Both the position numbers and the translations under genes were made by a program. Under the pieces are notes generated by a model that ran no database searches, was not told the DNA's origin, and saw only the letters and a list, made by a program, of their open reading frames with translations. From positions 528,519 through 576,565 of the forward strand of contig NZ_JAIQYY010000001.1 of the NCBI RefSeq assembly GCF_020181035.1: 48,047 nt of DNA, given 5' to 3'. Shown here in pieces: positions 25,281 through 32,859 of this stretch; within the stretch, counting starts at the first letter, position 1; the number at the start of each line of letters is the position of its first letter. The DNA comes from Streptomyces sp. CoH27. Lineage in GTDB: Bacteria; Actinomycetota; Actinomycetes; Streptomycetales; Streptomycetaceae.

Positions 25281-25811
25281 TCAGCCCGTCGTCAGCGGGG
25301 CCGCGTCCGCCTCCCGCCCGGAGTCCTCCTCGATGGTGTACGCGAGGAAGTCGTCGACCATGCGATGGAAGAGGGTGGCCATCTGCCGCAGCTCCTCGGG
25401 CCGCCACCCCGCGAGGGCGAGCTGCATGCCCCGGGCCCCGGCGTCCCGGATCCGGCCCACGGCCTCCCGGCCGGCATCGGTGAGCTGGATCCGCTGGGCG
25501 CGCCGGTCGGCAGGGTCGGGGACGCGGCTGACGTAACCGGCCTTCTGCAGCTGCTGCACGGTCCGCGTCACATGGGAGGCCTCCACGCCCAGCCGCTGCG
25601 CCAGCTCCCCCGGCCGCAGCGGCTCGGAGTCGGCGATCTGCCGCAGCAACGCCACCGCGGCCCGGTCCAGCGGCACGCCCGCCAGCGCGATCAGCCGCTC
25701 GTGCTGCCGGGACCGGGTGCTGAGGTAGGTGACACGCGTCAGAGCGCGCTCGATGTCGACGACCTCCGGGGAGGCGTCGGGCAGGTCGGACAGCGATTGC
25801 GTGCTGGGCAT
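25281..25811 (-). CDS. MarR-family transcriptional regulator
   Basis: A 176-residue MarR protein with a winged helix in LRPGELAQRLGVEASHVTRTVQQLQKAGYVSRVPDPADRRAQRIQLTDAGREAV (about residues 64-120) and dimerisation helices at both ends. It is divergent from the monooxygenase gene at 25957. A TAAACT -10 (complement of 25819-25824) ends 7 nt before the ATG, with TTGACT upstream at a short spacing, so its mRNA looks leaderless. It probably represses itself and the monooxygenase through the GTAAGTCAAGTAAC sequence in the shared leader. The ligand is unknown. Confidence 0.87.
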   Translation of the reverse strand: MPSTQSLSDLPDASPEVVDIERALTRVTYLSTRSRQHERLIALAGVPLDRAAVALLRQIADSEPLRPGELAQRLGVEASHVTRTVQQLQKAGYVSRVPDPADRRAQRIQLTDAGREAVGRIRDAGARGMQLALAGWRPEELRQMATLFHRMVDDFLAYTIEEDSGREADAAPLTTG

Positions 25812-25836
25812 ACCCGGCAGTTTACCAGCTCGTTGC

Positions 25837-25852
25837 GTAAGTCAAGTAACTT
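25837..25852. promoter_or_regulatory. Putative MarR operator in the marR/monooxygenase intergenic region
   Basis: GTAAGTCAAGTAACTT contains AAGT/ACTT arms and a GTAA repeat. It overlaps the minus-strand TTGACT -35-like element of marR. Its GTAAGTCAAG core also occurs in the tetR/MFS palindrome at 35641-35650. Confidence 0.4.
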
Positions 25853-25956
25853 CCGCGCGCTCCCGGACATCGGGACGCGTGTCGTACGGGCCGTCCGTGG
25901 GCGGCGGCGTGCTGCAATCGGCAGACCACGATTCTCGTCGAACAACGGAGGGACCC

Positions 25957-26244
25957 ATGGCCTTCGCCGTCGTCGCCCAGTACCAGTGCGCACCCGCCGA
26001 CGCGGACACCGTGCGCGACGCGCTCCGCGCGATGCGCGAGCTGGTCCCGTCCGAGCCCGCGAACCTCGCCTACGAGGCGCACGAGGTGGTGGACCAGCCC
26101 GGGGCGTTCGTCCTGTACGAGCGGTACACCGACCGCGCCGGCTTCGAGGCGCACAAGGAGACGGCCCACTTCGCGGAACTGATCCGGGGCACGGTCTTCC
26201 CGCTGCTGAAGGAGCGGACGATCACCTTCGCCGAGACGGTCTGA
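25957..26244 (+). CDS. ABM-fold (antibiotic biosynthesis monooxygenase) family protein
   Basis: A 95-residue single-domain dimeric ferredoxin-like protein. Family blocks are FAVVAQYQCAPADADTVRDAL, FVLYERYTDRAGFEAHKETAHF and the C-terminal EERTITF-like strand. Members such as YgiN act as quinol monooxygenases or cofactor-free oxygenases, usually in redox stress or quinone handling. ATG at 25957 is preceded by GGAGGG (25947-25952). Divergence from a MarR gene suggests induction by a small redox-active compound. Confidence 0.85.
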   Translation: MAFAVVAQYQCAPADADTVRDALRAMRELVPSEPANLAYEAHEVVDQPGAFVLYERYTDRAGFEAHKETAHFAELIRGTVFPLLKERTITFAETV

Positions 26245-26411
26245 CCACTCCCCTCGGGACACCTCACCCGTACGGGTACAGGCACGGGCGGGACGACGGC
26301 GCACCTCCCCCTGCCGCCCCGGCCACGACGCCGGATCCCGCCCCGAGGAACGTCCCGGAGCGTCCCGGGGGACACCGGAACGGCATTCCGACGGCCCGCC
26401 ACGGAAACGCT

Positions 26412-26452
26412 GGCTGTCGTGATCACTGCTCGTGGTCACGAGAACGACAGCC
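26412..26452 (+). promoter_or_regulatory. Leader hairpin before the SH3 protein
   Basis: GGCTGTCGT (26412-26420) and ACGACAGCC (26444-26452) are perfectly complementary over 9 bp with a 23-nt loop. The stem ends one base before the GGAGG ribosome site (26453-26457). It could influence translation or be an operator. The rest of the 26245-26462 gap shows only a 12-bp palindrome ACCCGTACGGGT at 26266-26277. Confidence 0.45.
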
Positions 26453-26462
26453 GGAGGTTGCC

Positions 26463-26894
26463 ATGATCCGACGGACTCTCAAGAGCGGTCTGCTGGCCAC
26501 GGTCGCGGTGCTCGCCTTCCTGCCCACGACGGCCGGGGCGGCCACCGCGAGCGCCGCGGGCTCCTACCCCGTGCCGGGTGCCGTCACCCAGCACCATGCC
26601 CGTCACATCGATCTCTTTCAGCGCCGCGCCCACCGCCGACACGTCACGCATCGTGTCGCCGTCCGCGCCACCGGCCGTGTCACCACCCGGCATGCCCGGC
26701 TCAACGTCCGCTCCGGGCCGGGCACCGGCTACCGGGTGATCGGCCACCGGCACACGGGCCGGTATCTGCACCTGACCTGCAAGACGCGCGGCTCGTGGGT
26801 CGCCGGGAACCGCGTCTGGTACCGGCTCGCCCACCATCGGGGCTACGTCTCGGCCCGCTACGTCCGCATCGACCGTGCTCTGCCCTGGTGCTGA
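26463..26894 (+). CDS. Secreted SH3-domain protein
   Basis: A 143-residue exported protein. A Sec signal peptide covers ~1-27 (MIRRTLKSG, hydrophobic core, TAGA cleavage region). A His/Arg-rich linker follows (~40-70). A bacterial SH3 domain runs ~75-140 (LNVRSGPGTGYRVIG, GSWVAGNRVWYRLAHHRGYVSARYV), with two cysteines (LTCKT and the C-terminal PWC) able to form a disulfide. Bacterial SH3 domains usually bind cell-wall peptides. ATG at 26463 follows GGAGG by 5 nt. A strong hairpin follows the gene. The His-rich stretch may bind metal; that is speculation. Confidence 0.85.
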   Translation: MIRRTLKSGLLATVAVLAFLPTTAGAATASAAGSYPVPGAVTQHHARHIDLFQRRAHRRHVTHRVAVRATGRVTTRHARLNVRSGPGTGYRVIGHRHTGRYLHLTCKTRGSWVAGNRVWYRLAHHRGYVSARYVRIDRALPWC

Positions 26895-26922
26895 CGGCAC
26901 CTCACCGCCGTACCCCCAGCCG

Positions 26923-26958
26923 CCGAAGGCCCGTTCGACGCCCCGGACGGGCCTTCGG
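26923..26958 (+). terminator. 12-bp hairpin terminator after the SH3 gene
   Basis: CCGAAGGCCCGT (26923-26934) and ACGGGCCTTCGG (26947-26958) are perfectly complementary around a 12-nt loop, 28 nt past the stop. No clear U-tract. Confidence 0.7.
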
Positions 26959-27074
26959 TCTGCCCATGCCTCACCTTCCTCCTCCCTCACGTGTGTGTTC
27001 GCCGCGCCGCAGGGAAGCCATTCCGGCAACAGGGGCGAAATCGCCCATAGCGGAACGGGAGTCGAGGACGCACG

Positions 27075-27914
27075 ATGCGGCACCCCCAAGCATCGACAGC
27101 AGCGGTCACGCCGGACGACGAGCCACGGGTGGCGGCGCTGCGCGACCTGAAGGACCGTACGGGGCTGAGCCTCGCGGCGCTGGCCGCACGCACCCCGTAC
27201 AGCAAGTCCGCGTGGCACCGCTATCTGTCCGGCGGCACACCGCCGCCCCGGCCCGCCGTGGAGGCGCTCTGCCGGCTCGCCGGCGCCGACCCCGAGGCCG
27301 TACTGGCCGAGTGGGACGCGGCCAGTACGCCCCCGCCGGACTCGGAAGCCGCGGCCGCCGAGACCGGCGGGGAGCGGAAGCCGGGCCGGCTCCGGCCGCG
27401 GCTCCCCTCCCGGCTCCCCTCCTGGCTCACGCCCCGCCCGCCGTCCCGGCTTGCGCTGTCCGCGCTGGCCGTGTTCGGCGCCGCCACCGCGGTGGCCGCC
27501 GTCGTCACCCTGGCCGCGCGCCCGGCCGGCGCGCCCGCCGCGCAGACGCTGCCGACGGTGCCGCGCTGTCACGGCCGGTCGTGCCAGGGCGAGTTGCCCG
27601 ACGCGTCGGCGTGCGCCCGGGACGCGCGGACCGCGAGCACCGTCACCGACCCCGCCTACACGGTGCGGCTGCGCTGGTCGGCGGCCTGCGGCACCGCCTG
27701 GTCCCAGGTGCGGCTGCGCTCGGCGCGGGCCCGCGAGGTGTCGGTGCGGCAGGGTCAGAACGTGCTTTCGGCCGGCTATCCCGCGGACGACTCCGGCGGC
27801 GACAGCAGTCCGATGCTGTCGGTCTCCTCACCCCGGGGAGTGGAGGCGTGCGCCGAGGTGGGCGGCGAGCTGGCGTGCACGGGCCGGGACGTGGAACCGG
27901 ACGAGGCGGGGTGA
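27075..27914 (+). CDS. Membrane-tethered XRE-type HTH protein with extracytoplasmic DUF2690 domain
   Basis: A 279-residue protein. An N-terminal HTH (~18-80; ALRDLKDRTGLSLAALAART, SAWHRYLSGG) is followed by a proline-rich linker (~85-125), one transmembrane helix (~126-148, ALSALAVFGAATAVAAVVTLA) and an outside domain of the DUF2690 type with cysteines (CHGRSCQG, SACARDA, SAACGTAW, VEACAEVGGELAC). This is the common actinobacterial layout for proteins thought to link an envelope signal to DNA binding; targets are unknown. The 3' end overlaps antisense a doubtful minus-strand frame. No operon partner. Confidence 0.8.
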   Translation: MRHPQASTAAVTPDDEPRVAALRDLKDRTGLSLAALAARTPYSKSAWHRYLSGGTPPPRPAVEALCRLAGADPEAVLAEWDAASTPPPDSEAAAAETGGERKPGRLRPRLPSRLPSWLTPRPPSRLALSALAVFGAATAVAAVVTLAARPAGAPAAQTLPTVPRCHGRSCQGELPDASACARDARTASTVTDPAYTVRLRWSAACGTAWSQVRLRSARAREVSVRQGQNVLSAGYPADDSGGDSSPMLSVSSPRGVEACAEVGGELACTGRDVEPDEAG

Positions 27915-27934
27915 ACCGCGACGTACACATACGG

Positions 27935-28143
27935 TGCCGCTCCTCCGGGTTCACGCGTACGGTGCCGTCCCCCGGGTCCGGGGTGCGGCCCCCCGGCGCG
28001 GGGAAGGTGGCGATCGCCGTCTCCCCCGTGTCGAGCATGCGGATGCGTACGGAGGTCTCGGAGCCGGCGGGAACCACGAGCCCCCGCTCGACGGTGAACG
28101 GGCCGACGCCGCGCGAGGAGGCTGCCGCAGTTCTGACGGTCAC
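27935..28143 (-). pseudogene. Unrecognised gene fragment between DUF2690 and lysR genes
   Basis: A minus-strand GTG at 28143 opens a frame reading TVRTAAASSRGVGPFTVERG, then a SETSVRIRMLDTGETAI block, with the alternating hydrophobic pattern of a beta-sandwich. After about residue 65 the frame enters the antisense of the DUF2690 gene and becomes proline/arginine-rich shadow sequence. There is no clear ribosome site. It looks like an internal or C-terminal piece of a larger protein that I cannot name. Otherwise the 27915-28217 gap shows nothing. Confidence 0.3.
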
Positions 28144-28217
28144 TCATCACTGGCTTTTCGACGGCGACTCGGAGGAACAGATGGGCGACGTCGGCGTCGG
28201 ATGCACCCAGGCCCGGC

Positions 28218-29075
28218 TCAGGCCGTGCGGTACAGCTCGGTGAGGAGTTCCACGACCGCCTGGCGGGCCGGGTGGGGGTCGTCGCGCCACCAGGCGAGCC
28301 GTACGGCGACGGGTTCGGCGTCGCGCACCGGCCGGTAGACGACACCGGGCCGCGGGTACTGGTGCGCGGTGGACTCCGCGGTGACGCCGATGCCGCGCCC
28401 GGCGGCGATCTCGGTGAGCCAGTCGTCGACGTCGGCCGTCTCCTCGACGTCCGGACGGGCGCCCGCCGGCCACAGCTCGGGAGTGGCCGTGCCCGTGCGG
28501 CGGTCCACGAGCAGGGTGCGGTCGGCCAGTTCGGCGAGCCGCACCGAACGGCGCCGGGCGAGCCGGTCGTCGGCGGCGAGCGCGCACAGCCGGCGCTCCA
28601 GGCCGACGATCGCGGTGTCGAACCGCCGGTCCGCCGGCGGCCTACGGACCACAGCGAGATCACAGACGCCCTCGGCGAGCCCGGCGGAGGGCGAATTGAC
28701 GCGCACGAGGTGCAGGTCGATGCCCCCCTGCTCCGCGCTCCAGCGCCGCTGGAAGGCGACCGTGTGCCGGCCCACCGCCGACCAGGCGTAGCCGACGCGC
28801 AGCCGGGTGTGGCCCGAGGTCGCCTCCCGGACCAGGCCGGAGACGTCCGCGAGCACCCGGCGGGCCCGCTCCACCACGCGCAGTCCGGTCGCGGTCGGGG
28901 TCACGTCACGGGAGGTGCGGCGCAGCAGCCGTACGCCCAGGGCGCGTTCCAGGGAGGCGAGGGTGCGGGAGACAGCGGCCTGGGAGACGCCGAGGGCGAT
29001 GGCCGCATCCGTGAAGGTGCCCTCGTCCACGATCGCCACTAGACAGCGCAGCTGGCGCAGATCGATGTCGTGCAT
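28218..29075 (-). CDS. LysR-family transcriptional regulator
   Basis: A 285-residue LTTR. The winged helix is at the N terminus (DIDLRQLRCLVAIVDEGTFTDAAIALGVSQAAVSRTLASLERALGVRLL within ~3-52), then a linker helix and a two-lobed co-inducer domain (TRLRVGYAWSAVG to the C terminus). It is divergent from the EamA exporter gene, the classic LysR arrangement, so it probably controls export of an amino acid or metabolite. ATG at 29075 was chosen; the upstream ATG at 29108 would place the operator palindrome inside the coding sequence. Confidence 0.88.
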   Translation of the reverse strand: MHDIDLRQLRCLVAIVDEGTFTDAAIALGVSQAAVSRTLASLERALGVRLLRRTSRDVTPTATGLRVVERARRVLADVSGLVREATSGHTRLRVGYAWSAVGRHTVAFQRRWSAEQGGIDLHLVRVNSPSAGLAEGVCDLAVVRRPPADRRFDTAIVGLERRLCALAADDRLARRRSVRLAELADRTLLVDRRTGTATPELWPAGARPDVEETADVDDWLTEIAAGRGIGVTAESTAHQYPRPGVVYRPVRDAEPVAVRLAWWRDDPHPARQAVVELLTELYRTA

Positions 29076-29088
29076 ACGCTCAGCGTAT
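29074..29088. promoter_or_regulatory. 15-bp palindrome ATACGCTCAGCGTAT at the lysR start
   Basis: A perfect 7-bp dyad around a single central base overlaps the lysR ATG. It has the T-N11-A form of LysR boxes. It is well placed for autoregulation and for control of the divergent EamA gene 56 bp away. Confidence 0.6.
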
Positions 29089-29143
29089 AGATCGGTCAGC
29101 GCATGCATTTTGCGTAAGGATCCGGGCGGCGCACGATCCCGGT

Positions 29144-30040
29144 ATGCGACGTGCTCTTCACCGCCCGGCCGTGGCCGCGCCCACGGTCATGTCCCCGACG
29201 CCGGCGACGTCCCGGCGGCTGACCGGCGTGGCCGCCATGGTGGGCAGCGGGCTGTCCAACCAGACCGGCGCCGCCGTCGGGGCCCTGGCCTTCCCCGTCC
29301 TCGGTCCGCTCGGGGTGGTCGCGGTCCGCCAGTACGTCGCCGCGCTCGTCCTGCTCGCCGTCGGCCGGCCCCGGCTGCGCGGCTTCACCTGGCGGCAGTG
29401 GTGGCCGGTGCTGCTGCTGGCCGGGGTCTTCGGCACGATGAACTTCACTCTGTACACCGCCGTGGACCGCATCGGCCTCGGCCTCGCCGTGACCCTGGAG
29501 TTCCTCGGGCCGCTCACCGTCGCGCTGGCCGCCACGCGGCGCCGGCTGGACGCCGGGTGCGCGGTGCTGGCCGCGGCCGGGGTGGTCGTCCTGATGCGCC
29601 CGCGCCCCTCCGCCGACTACGCCGGGATGGCCCTCGGCCTGGTCGCCGCGTGCTGCTGGGCGTCGTACATCCTGCTCAACCGGGTCGTCGGCCGGCGCAT
29701 ACCCGGCGCGCAGGGCGCCGCGGCGGCCGCCACGGTGTCCGCGCTGGCCTTCCTGCCCGCCGGCGTCGTCGTCGCGCTGCGCCATCCGCCGACGGCCGGT
29801 GCGGTGCTGTGCGCGGTGACGGCCGGGGTGCTGTCCTCCGCCGTGCCGTACCTGACCGACCTGCTGACCCTGCGCCATGTCCCCGCGCAGACCTTCGGCC
29901 TGTTCATGAGCGTCAACCCGGTCCTGGCGGCCCTGGTCGGCTGGGTCGTCCTCGGCCAGGGTCTGGGCGCGGCGGAGTGGGCGGGGATGGGGGCGGTGGT
30001 GGTGGCCAATGCGGTGAGCCTCGCAACAGCGGGGGGCTGA
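29144..30040 (+). CDS. EamA/RhtA-family metabolite exporter
   Basis: A 298-residue integral membrane protein with about ten hydrophobic helices arranged as two EamA repeats (first near MVGSGLSNQTGAAVGALAF, second near LVAACCWASYILLNRVVG). RhtA-like members export threonine, homoserine or related metabolites. Conserved EFLGPLTVAL and SVNPVLAALVGW segments support the RhtA branch. ATG at 29144 gives a ~22-residue cytoplasmic tail; an in-frame ATG lies 15 codons further on. Divergent from lysR. Confidence 0.85.
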   Translation: MRRALHRPAVAAPTVMSPTPATSRRLTGVAAMVGSGLSNQTGAAVGALAFPVLGPLGVVAVRQYVAALVLLAVGRPRLRGFTWRQWWPVLLLAGVFGTMNFTLYTAVDRIGLGLAVTLEFLGPLTVALAATRRRLDAGCAVLAAAGVVVLMRPRPSADYAGMALGLVAACCWASYILLNRVVGRRIPGAQGAAAAATVSALAFLPAGVVVALRHPPTAGAVLCAVTAGVLSSAVPYLTDLLTLRHVPAQTFGLFMSVNPVLAALVGWVVLGQGLGAAEWAGMGAVVVANAVSLATAGG

Positions 30041-30079
30041 ACACGCGAGACCCGCATCTCTACGGCGACCGGTGCGACG

Positions 30080-31240
30080 TCAGCCGACGACCTGCCGCCA
30101 GGCCGCCCCCGCCGCAACAGCATGCCGCCACGCCCGGATGGCCTTGGGTGGCATCCCGACCGCGAGGACACCGGTCACCCGGTCGCCCTCACGATAGGCG
30201 ACCACCAGCCTGCCTTCCGCCCCACTGCCCTCCACCACCACAGCCTCGTCATGCCCGCGCAGCACCCCGTACGCCTGGATCTTCAGCTCGTACTGGTCGG
30301 ACCACAAGTACGGCACCGGTGCGAACGGCTTGCGGGCCTCGGAGTTGAGCAGGTTGCGGGCCGCGGCCATGCCCTGCTCGGCTGCGTGGGTGCGGTGCTC
30401 GATCCGGATGCGGGTGCCGAACAGCGGATGCTGCCAGCGGGCCACGTCGCCGGCGCCGTAGATCCCGGGTGCGGCTTCGCAGTACGTGTCGCACACCAGC
30501 CCGTCGGCGACGGTGAGCCCGCTGCCGGCCAGCCACTCGGTGTTCGGCAGCGAGCCGACGGCGACCAGGACCGCGTCGGCCTCGATCCCGGTGCCGTCCG
30601 CGAGCCGCACGCCGTCCTCGGCCGCCTCCGTCACGGTGATCCCGGTCCGCAGGTCTACGCCCCGCTCCCGGTCCACGCGGGCCAGCAGGTGCCCCACCTG
30701 AGCGCCGACGGCGTGGGCGAGCGGCACCGGGGCCGGCTCCAGCAGGGTCACCCGGGTGCCGAGGCCGCGAGCGACGGCGGCGGCCTCCGCGCCCAGGAAC
30801 CCGGCGCCGACCACGACCAGATGCCGGCCGGGTCCGAGCCGGTCGCGCAGGGCCAGGGCGTCGTCCAGGGTGCGCAGCACGTGCGCGCCCGTGCCCGGCA
30901 GCCGGCGGGGCCGCACGCCGGTGGCCACGATCAGCCCGTCGTACGGCAGTGCCGAGCCGTCGGCCAGCCGCACCGTGCGGCCGGTCGTGTCCAACTCCAG
31001 TGCGGCGACGCCGAGTCGGAGGTCCAGGCGGAGGGCGTCGAGATCGGCGGGCGGGCGCAGCCGTATCCGTTCCGGCGGCCACTCGGCGGCCAGCACCTGT
31101 TTGGACAGCGGCGGACGGTCGTACGGCGGGCGGGGTTCGTCGCCGACGAGGGTGAGCGTGCCGTCGTACCCCTCGCGGCGGAGTGTCTCGGCCGCGGCGA
31201 GTCCCGCGGCCGAGGCGCCCACGACGACGATCCGGTTCAC
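30080..31240 (-). CDS. FAD-dependent ferredoxin reductase of the P450 operon
   Basis: A 386-residue flavoprotein of the rubredoxin/putidaredoxin reductase family. An FAD-binding VVVGASAAGLAAAETLR is at the N terminus, a PPYDRPPLSKQVL block near 40, a second dinucleotide site VVVGAGFLGAEAAAVARGL near 150 binds NAD(P)H, and GIYGAGDVARW near 280 contacts FAD. It passes electrons from NAD(P)H to the ferredoxin encoded just upstream. GTG at 31240 overlaps the ferredoxin stop (GTGA), so the two are translationally coupled. The third gene of the P450-ferredoxin-reductase operon. Confidence 0.9.
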   Translation of the reverse strand: MNRIVVVGASAAGLAAAETLRREGYDGTLTLVGDEPRPPYDRPPLSKQVLAAEWPPERIRLRPPADLDALRLDLRLGVAALELDTTGRTVRLADGSALPYDGLIVATGVRPRRLPGTGAHVLRTLDDALALRDRLGPGRHLVVVGAGFLGAEAAAVARGLGTRVTLLEPAPVPLAHAVGAQVGHLLARVDRERGVDLRTGITVTEAAEDGVRLADGTGIEADAVLVAVGSLPNTEWLAGSGLTVADGLVCDTYCEAAPGIYGAGDVARWQHPLFGTRIRIEHRTHAAEQGMAAARNLLNSEARKPFAPVPYLWSDQYELKIQAYGVLRGHDEAVVVEGSGAEGRLVVAYREGDRVTGVLAVGMPPKAIRAWRHAVAAGAAWRQVVG

Positions 31241-31434
31241 CGCTCCACCAGACGGATCGCGGCGGCCGGGCAGACGGCGACGGCCTCGCGGACGCCGTCC
31301 AGCGCGTCCGCGCCGGGTGTCTCGTCGAGCAGGAAGGCGATGCCGTCCTCGTCGCGCTGGTCGAACACCTCGGGGGCGGCCATGACGCACTGTCCCGAGG
31401 CGACGCACCTGGGCTCGTCCAGTTCCACACGCAT
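31237..31434 (-). CDS. 3Fe-4S ferredoxin of the P450 operon
   Basis: A 65-residue ferredoxin with three cluster cysteines: Cys10 and Cys16 (CVASGQC) and Cys55 (VCPAAAI). The fourth ligand position of a 4Fe-4S cluster is not Cys, giving the [3Fe-4S] type common beside Streptomyces P450 genes. It shuttles electrons from the reductase to the P450. ATG at 31434 is preceded by GAGGAGAA. It lies 32 nt after the P450 stop and overlaps the reductase start. Confidence 0.9.
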   Translation of the reverse strand: MRVELDEPRCVASGQCVMAAPEVFDQRDEDGIAFLLDETPGADALDGVREAVAVCPAAAIRLVER

Positions 31435-31466
31435 GGTCTTCTCCTCGCTGCTTCGGGAGTGAACGG

Positions 31467-32702
31467 TCACCAGGTGACCGGGAGTTCGTGGACGCCGTAG
31501 ATGAACGCGTCGTGTTTGAAGGGGACGTCCCGAAGGGCACCGGCGAGCCGCAGGGTGGGGATGCGGCGGTAGAGGGTGCCGTAGACGACCTGGAGTTCCA
31601 TGCGGGCCAGGGGCTGGCCGAGGCACTGGTGGACGCCGAAGCCGAAGGCGACATGGCGGCGGGCGTCCCGGGTGAGGTCGAGGCGGTCGGGGTCGGGGAA
31701 GGCCTCGGGGTCCCGGTTGCCGATCTCGTTGACCATGATCAGACCCTCGCCGGCCTTGATCACCTGGCCCGCGATCTCGATGTCCTCGGTCACCGCCCGG
31801 CGCCGGCCGAGGTGGGTGATGTGCAGATAGCGCAGCAGCTCTTCGGCGGCTCCGGCGACGAACGCCGGATCGTCGCTCTGCTCGCGCAACAGGGCCAGCT
31901 GGTCGGGGTGCTGGAGGAGGGCGAGGGTGCCGAGGGCGATCATGTTGGCGGTGGTCTCGTGGCCCGCGATGAGCAGCAGGAGCGCCATCTCGGTCGCCTG
32001 CCGGCGGGTCAGCTCGCCGGCGGTGACGCGCCCGGCGAGGGCCGAGAGCAGGTCGTCCGCGGGCTGGTCGAGGCGGGCACCGATCAGCCCGGCGAGGTAG
32101 CCGGCGACCTCGCGGCTCGCCTCGCCGCGCTGTTCGGGCGTGGCCTCGCGATGGACCATGGTCCTGGTGCGGTCCTGGAAGAAGGCGTGGTCGTCGTAGG
32201 GCACGCCGAGCAGGGCGCAGATGACCAGGGAGGGGATGGGCAGCGCGAAGGACTCCACGAGGTCGGCCGGTCCGGATCCGGCCAGCAGGTCGTCGATCAG
32301 ACCGTCGACGATGCGCTGGACCGTGGGCCGCAGTGCCTCGACCCGTTTGACGGCGAACGGGGCCGTCACCATCCGGCGCAGCCGGGCGTGTTCGGGGTCG
32401 TCCATCATGATGAAGCTGAGCTTGCCCTCGCCCGCGGCCGGGCGCGCCTTCGTCGGGTAGCCGGGCCGGTCGGGGTCGGCGCTGACCCGAGGGTCGCCGA
32501 GCAGGGCGCGTTGTTCCGCGTAGCGGGTGACGAGCCAGGACTCGCTGCCGTCCCACTGGCGCACCTTGGCCAGCGGGCCCTGCCGCTGCAGTTCGGCGAG
32601 GGCGGGCGGCGGGTCGAACGGGCAGCGGGCCGCCCTCGGCATCGGGAACTCGGGAACCGGGCCGGCCGCGTGCGGGGCGGCTCCGGCGAGGCTGTCGGTC
32701 AT
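31467..32702 (-). CDS. Cytochrome P450 (CYP105-like)
   Basis: A 411-residue soluble P450. Motifs: I-helix AGHETT (246-251), ExxR (Glu288-Arg291), and the heme loop FGFGVHQCLG with the thiolate ligand Cys360. The N-terminal RCPFDPPPAL and LSFIMMDDPEHARLRRMV blocks resemble the CYP105 group, versatile hydroxylases of xenobiotics and macrolides. ATG at 32702 follows GAGGAG. First gene of a three-gene operon encoding a complete electron chain. The natural substrate is not evident because no biosynthetic genes adjoin. CYP105 assignment is by recognition, not a computed identity. Confidence 0.9.
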   Translation of the reverse strand: MTDSLAGAAPHAAGPVPEFPMPRAARCPFDPPPALAELQRQGPLAKVRQWDGSESWLVTRYAEQRALLGDPRVSADPDRPGYPTKARPAAGEGKLSFIMMDDPEHARLRRMVTAPFAVKRVEALRPTVQRIVDGLIDDLLAGSGPADLVESFALPIPSLVICALLGVPYDDHAFFQDRTRTMVHREATPEQRGEASREVAGYLAGLIGARLDQPADDLLSALAGRVTAGELTRRQATEMALLLLIAGHETTANMIALGTLALLQHPDQLALLREQSDDPAFVAGAAEELLRYLHITHLGRRRAVTEDIEIAGQVIKAGEGLIMVNEIGNRDPEAFPDPDRLDLTRDARRHVAFGFGVHQCLGQPLARMELQVVYGTLYRRIPTLRLAGALRDVPFKHDAFIYGVHELPVTW

Positions 32703-32859
32703 GACGCTCCTCGGTGGTGGGGGCTCCGGGATGAGCACATGCAAACAGAGCAGCCTGACCGCCACCGGTCCGTCCCCTGACAGCAACCTGACGTAACACA
32801 GGTCACATGCCAGAAGGGGGTGCACATCAACTCATCCGCAATCAAGGACACTTGAGGTG

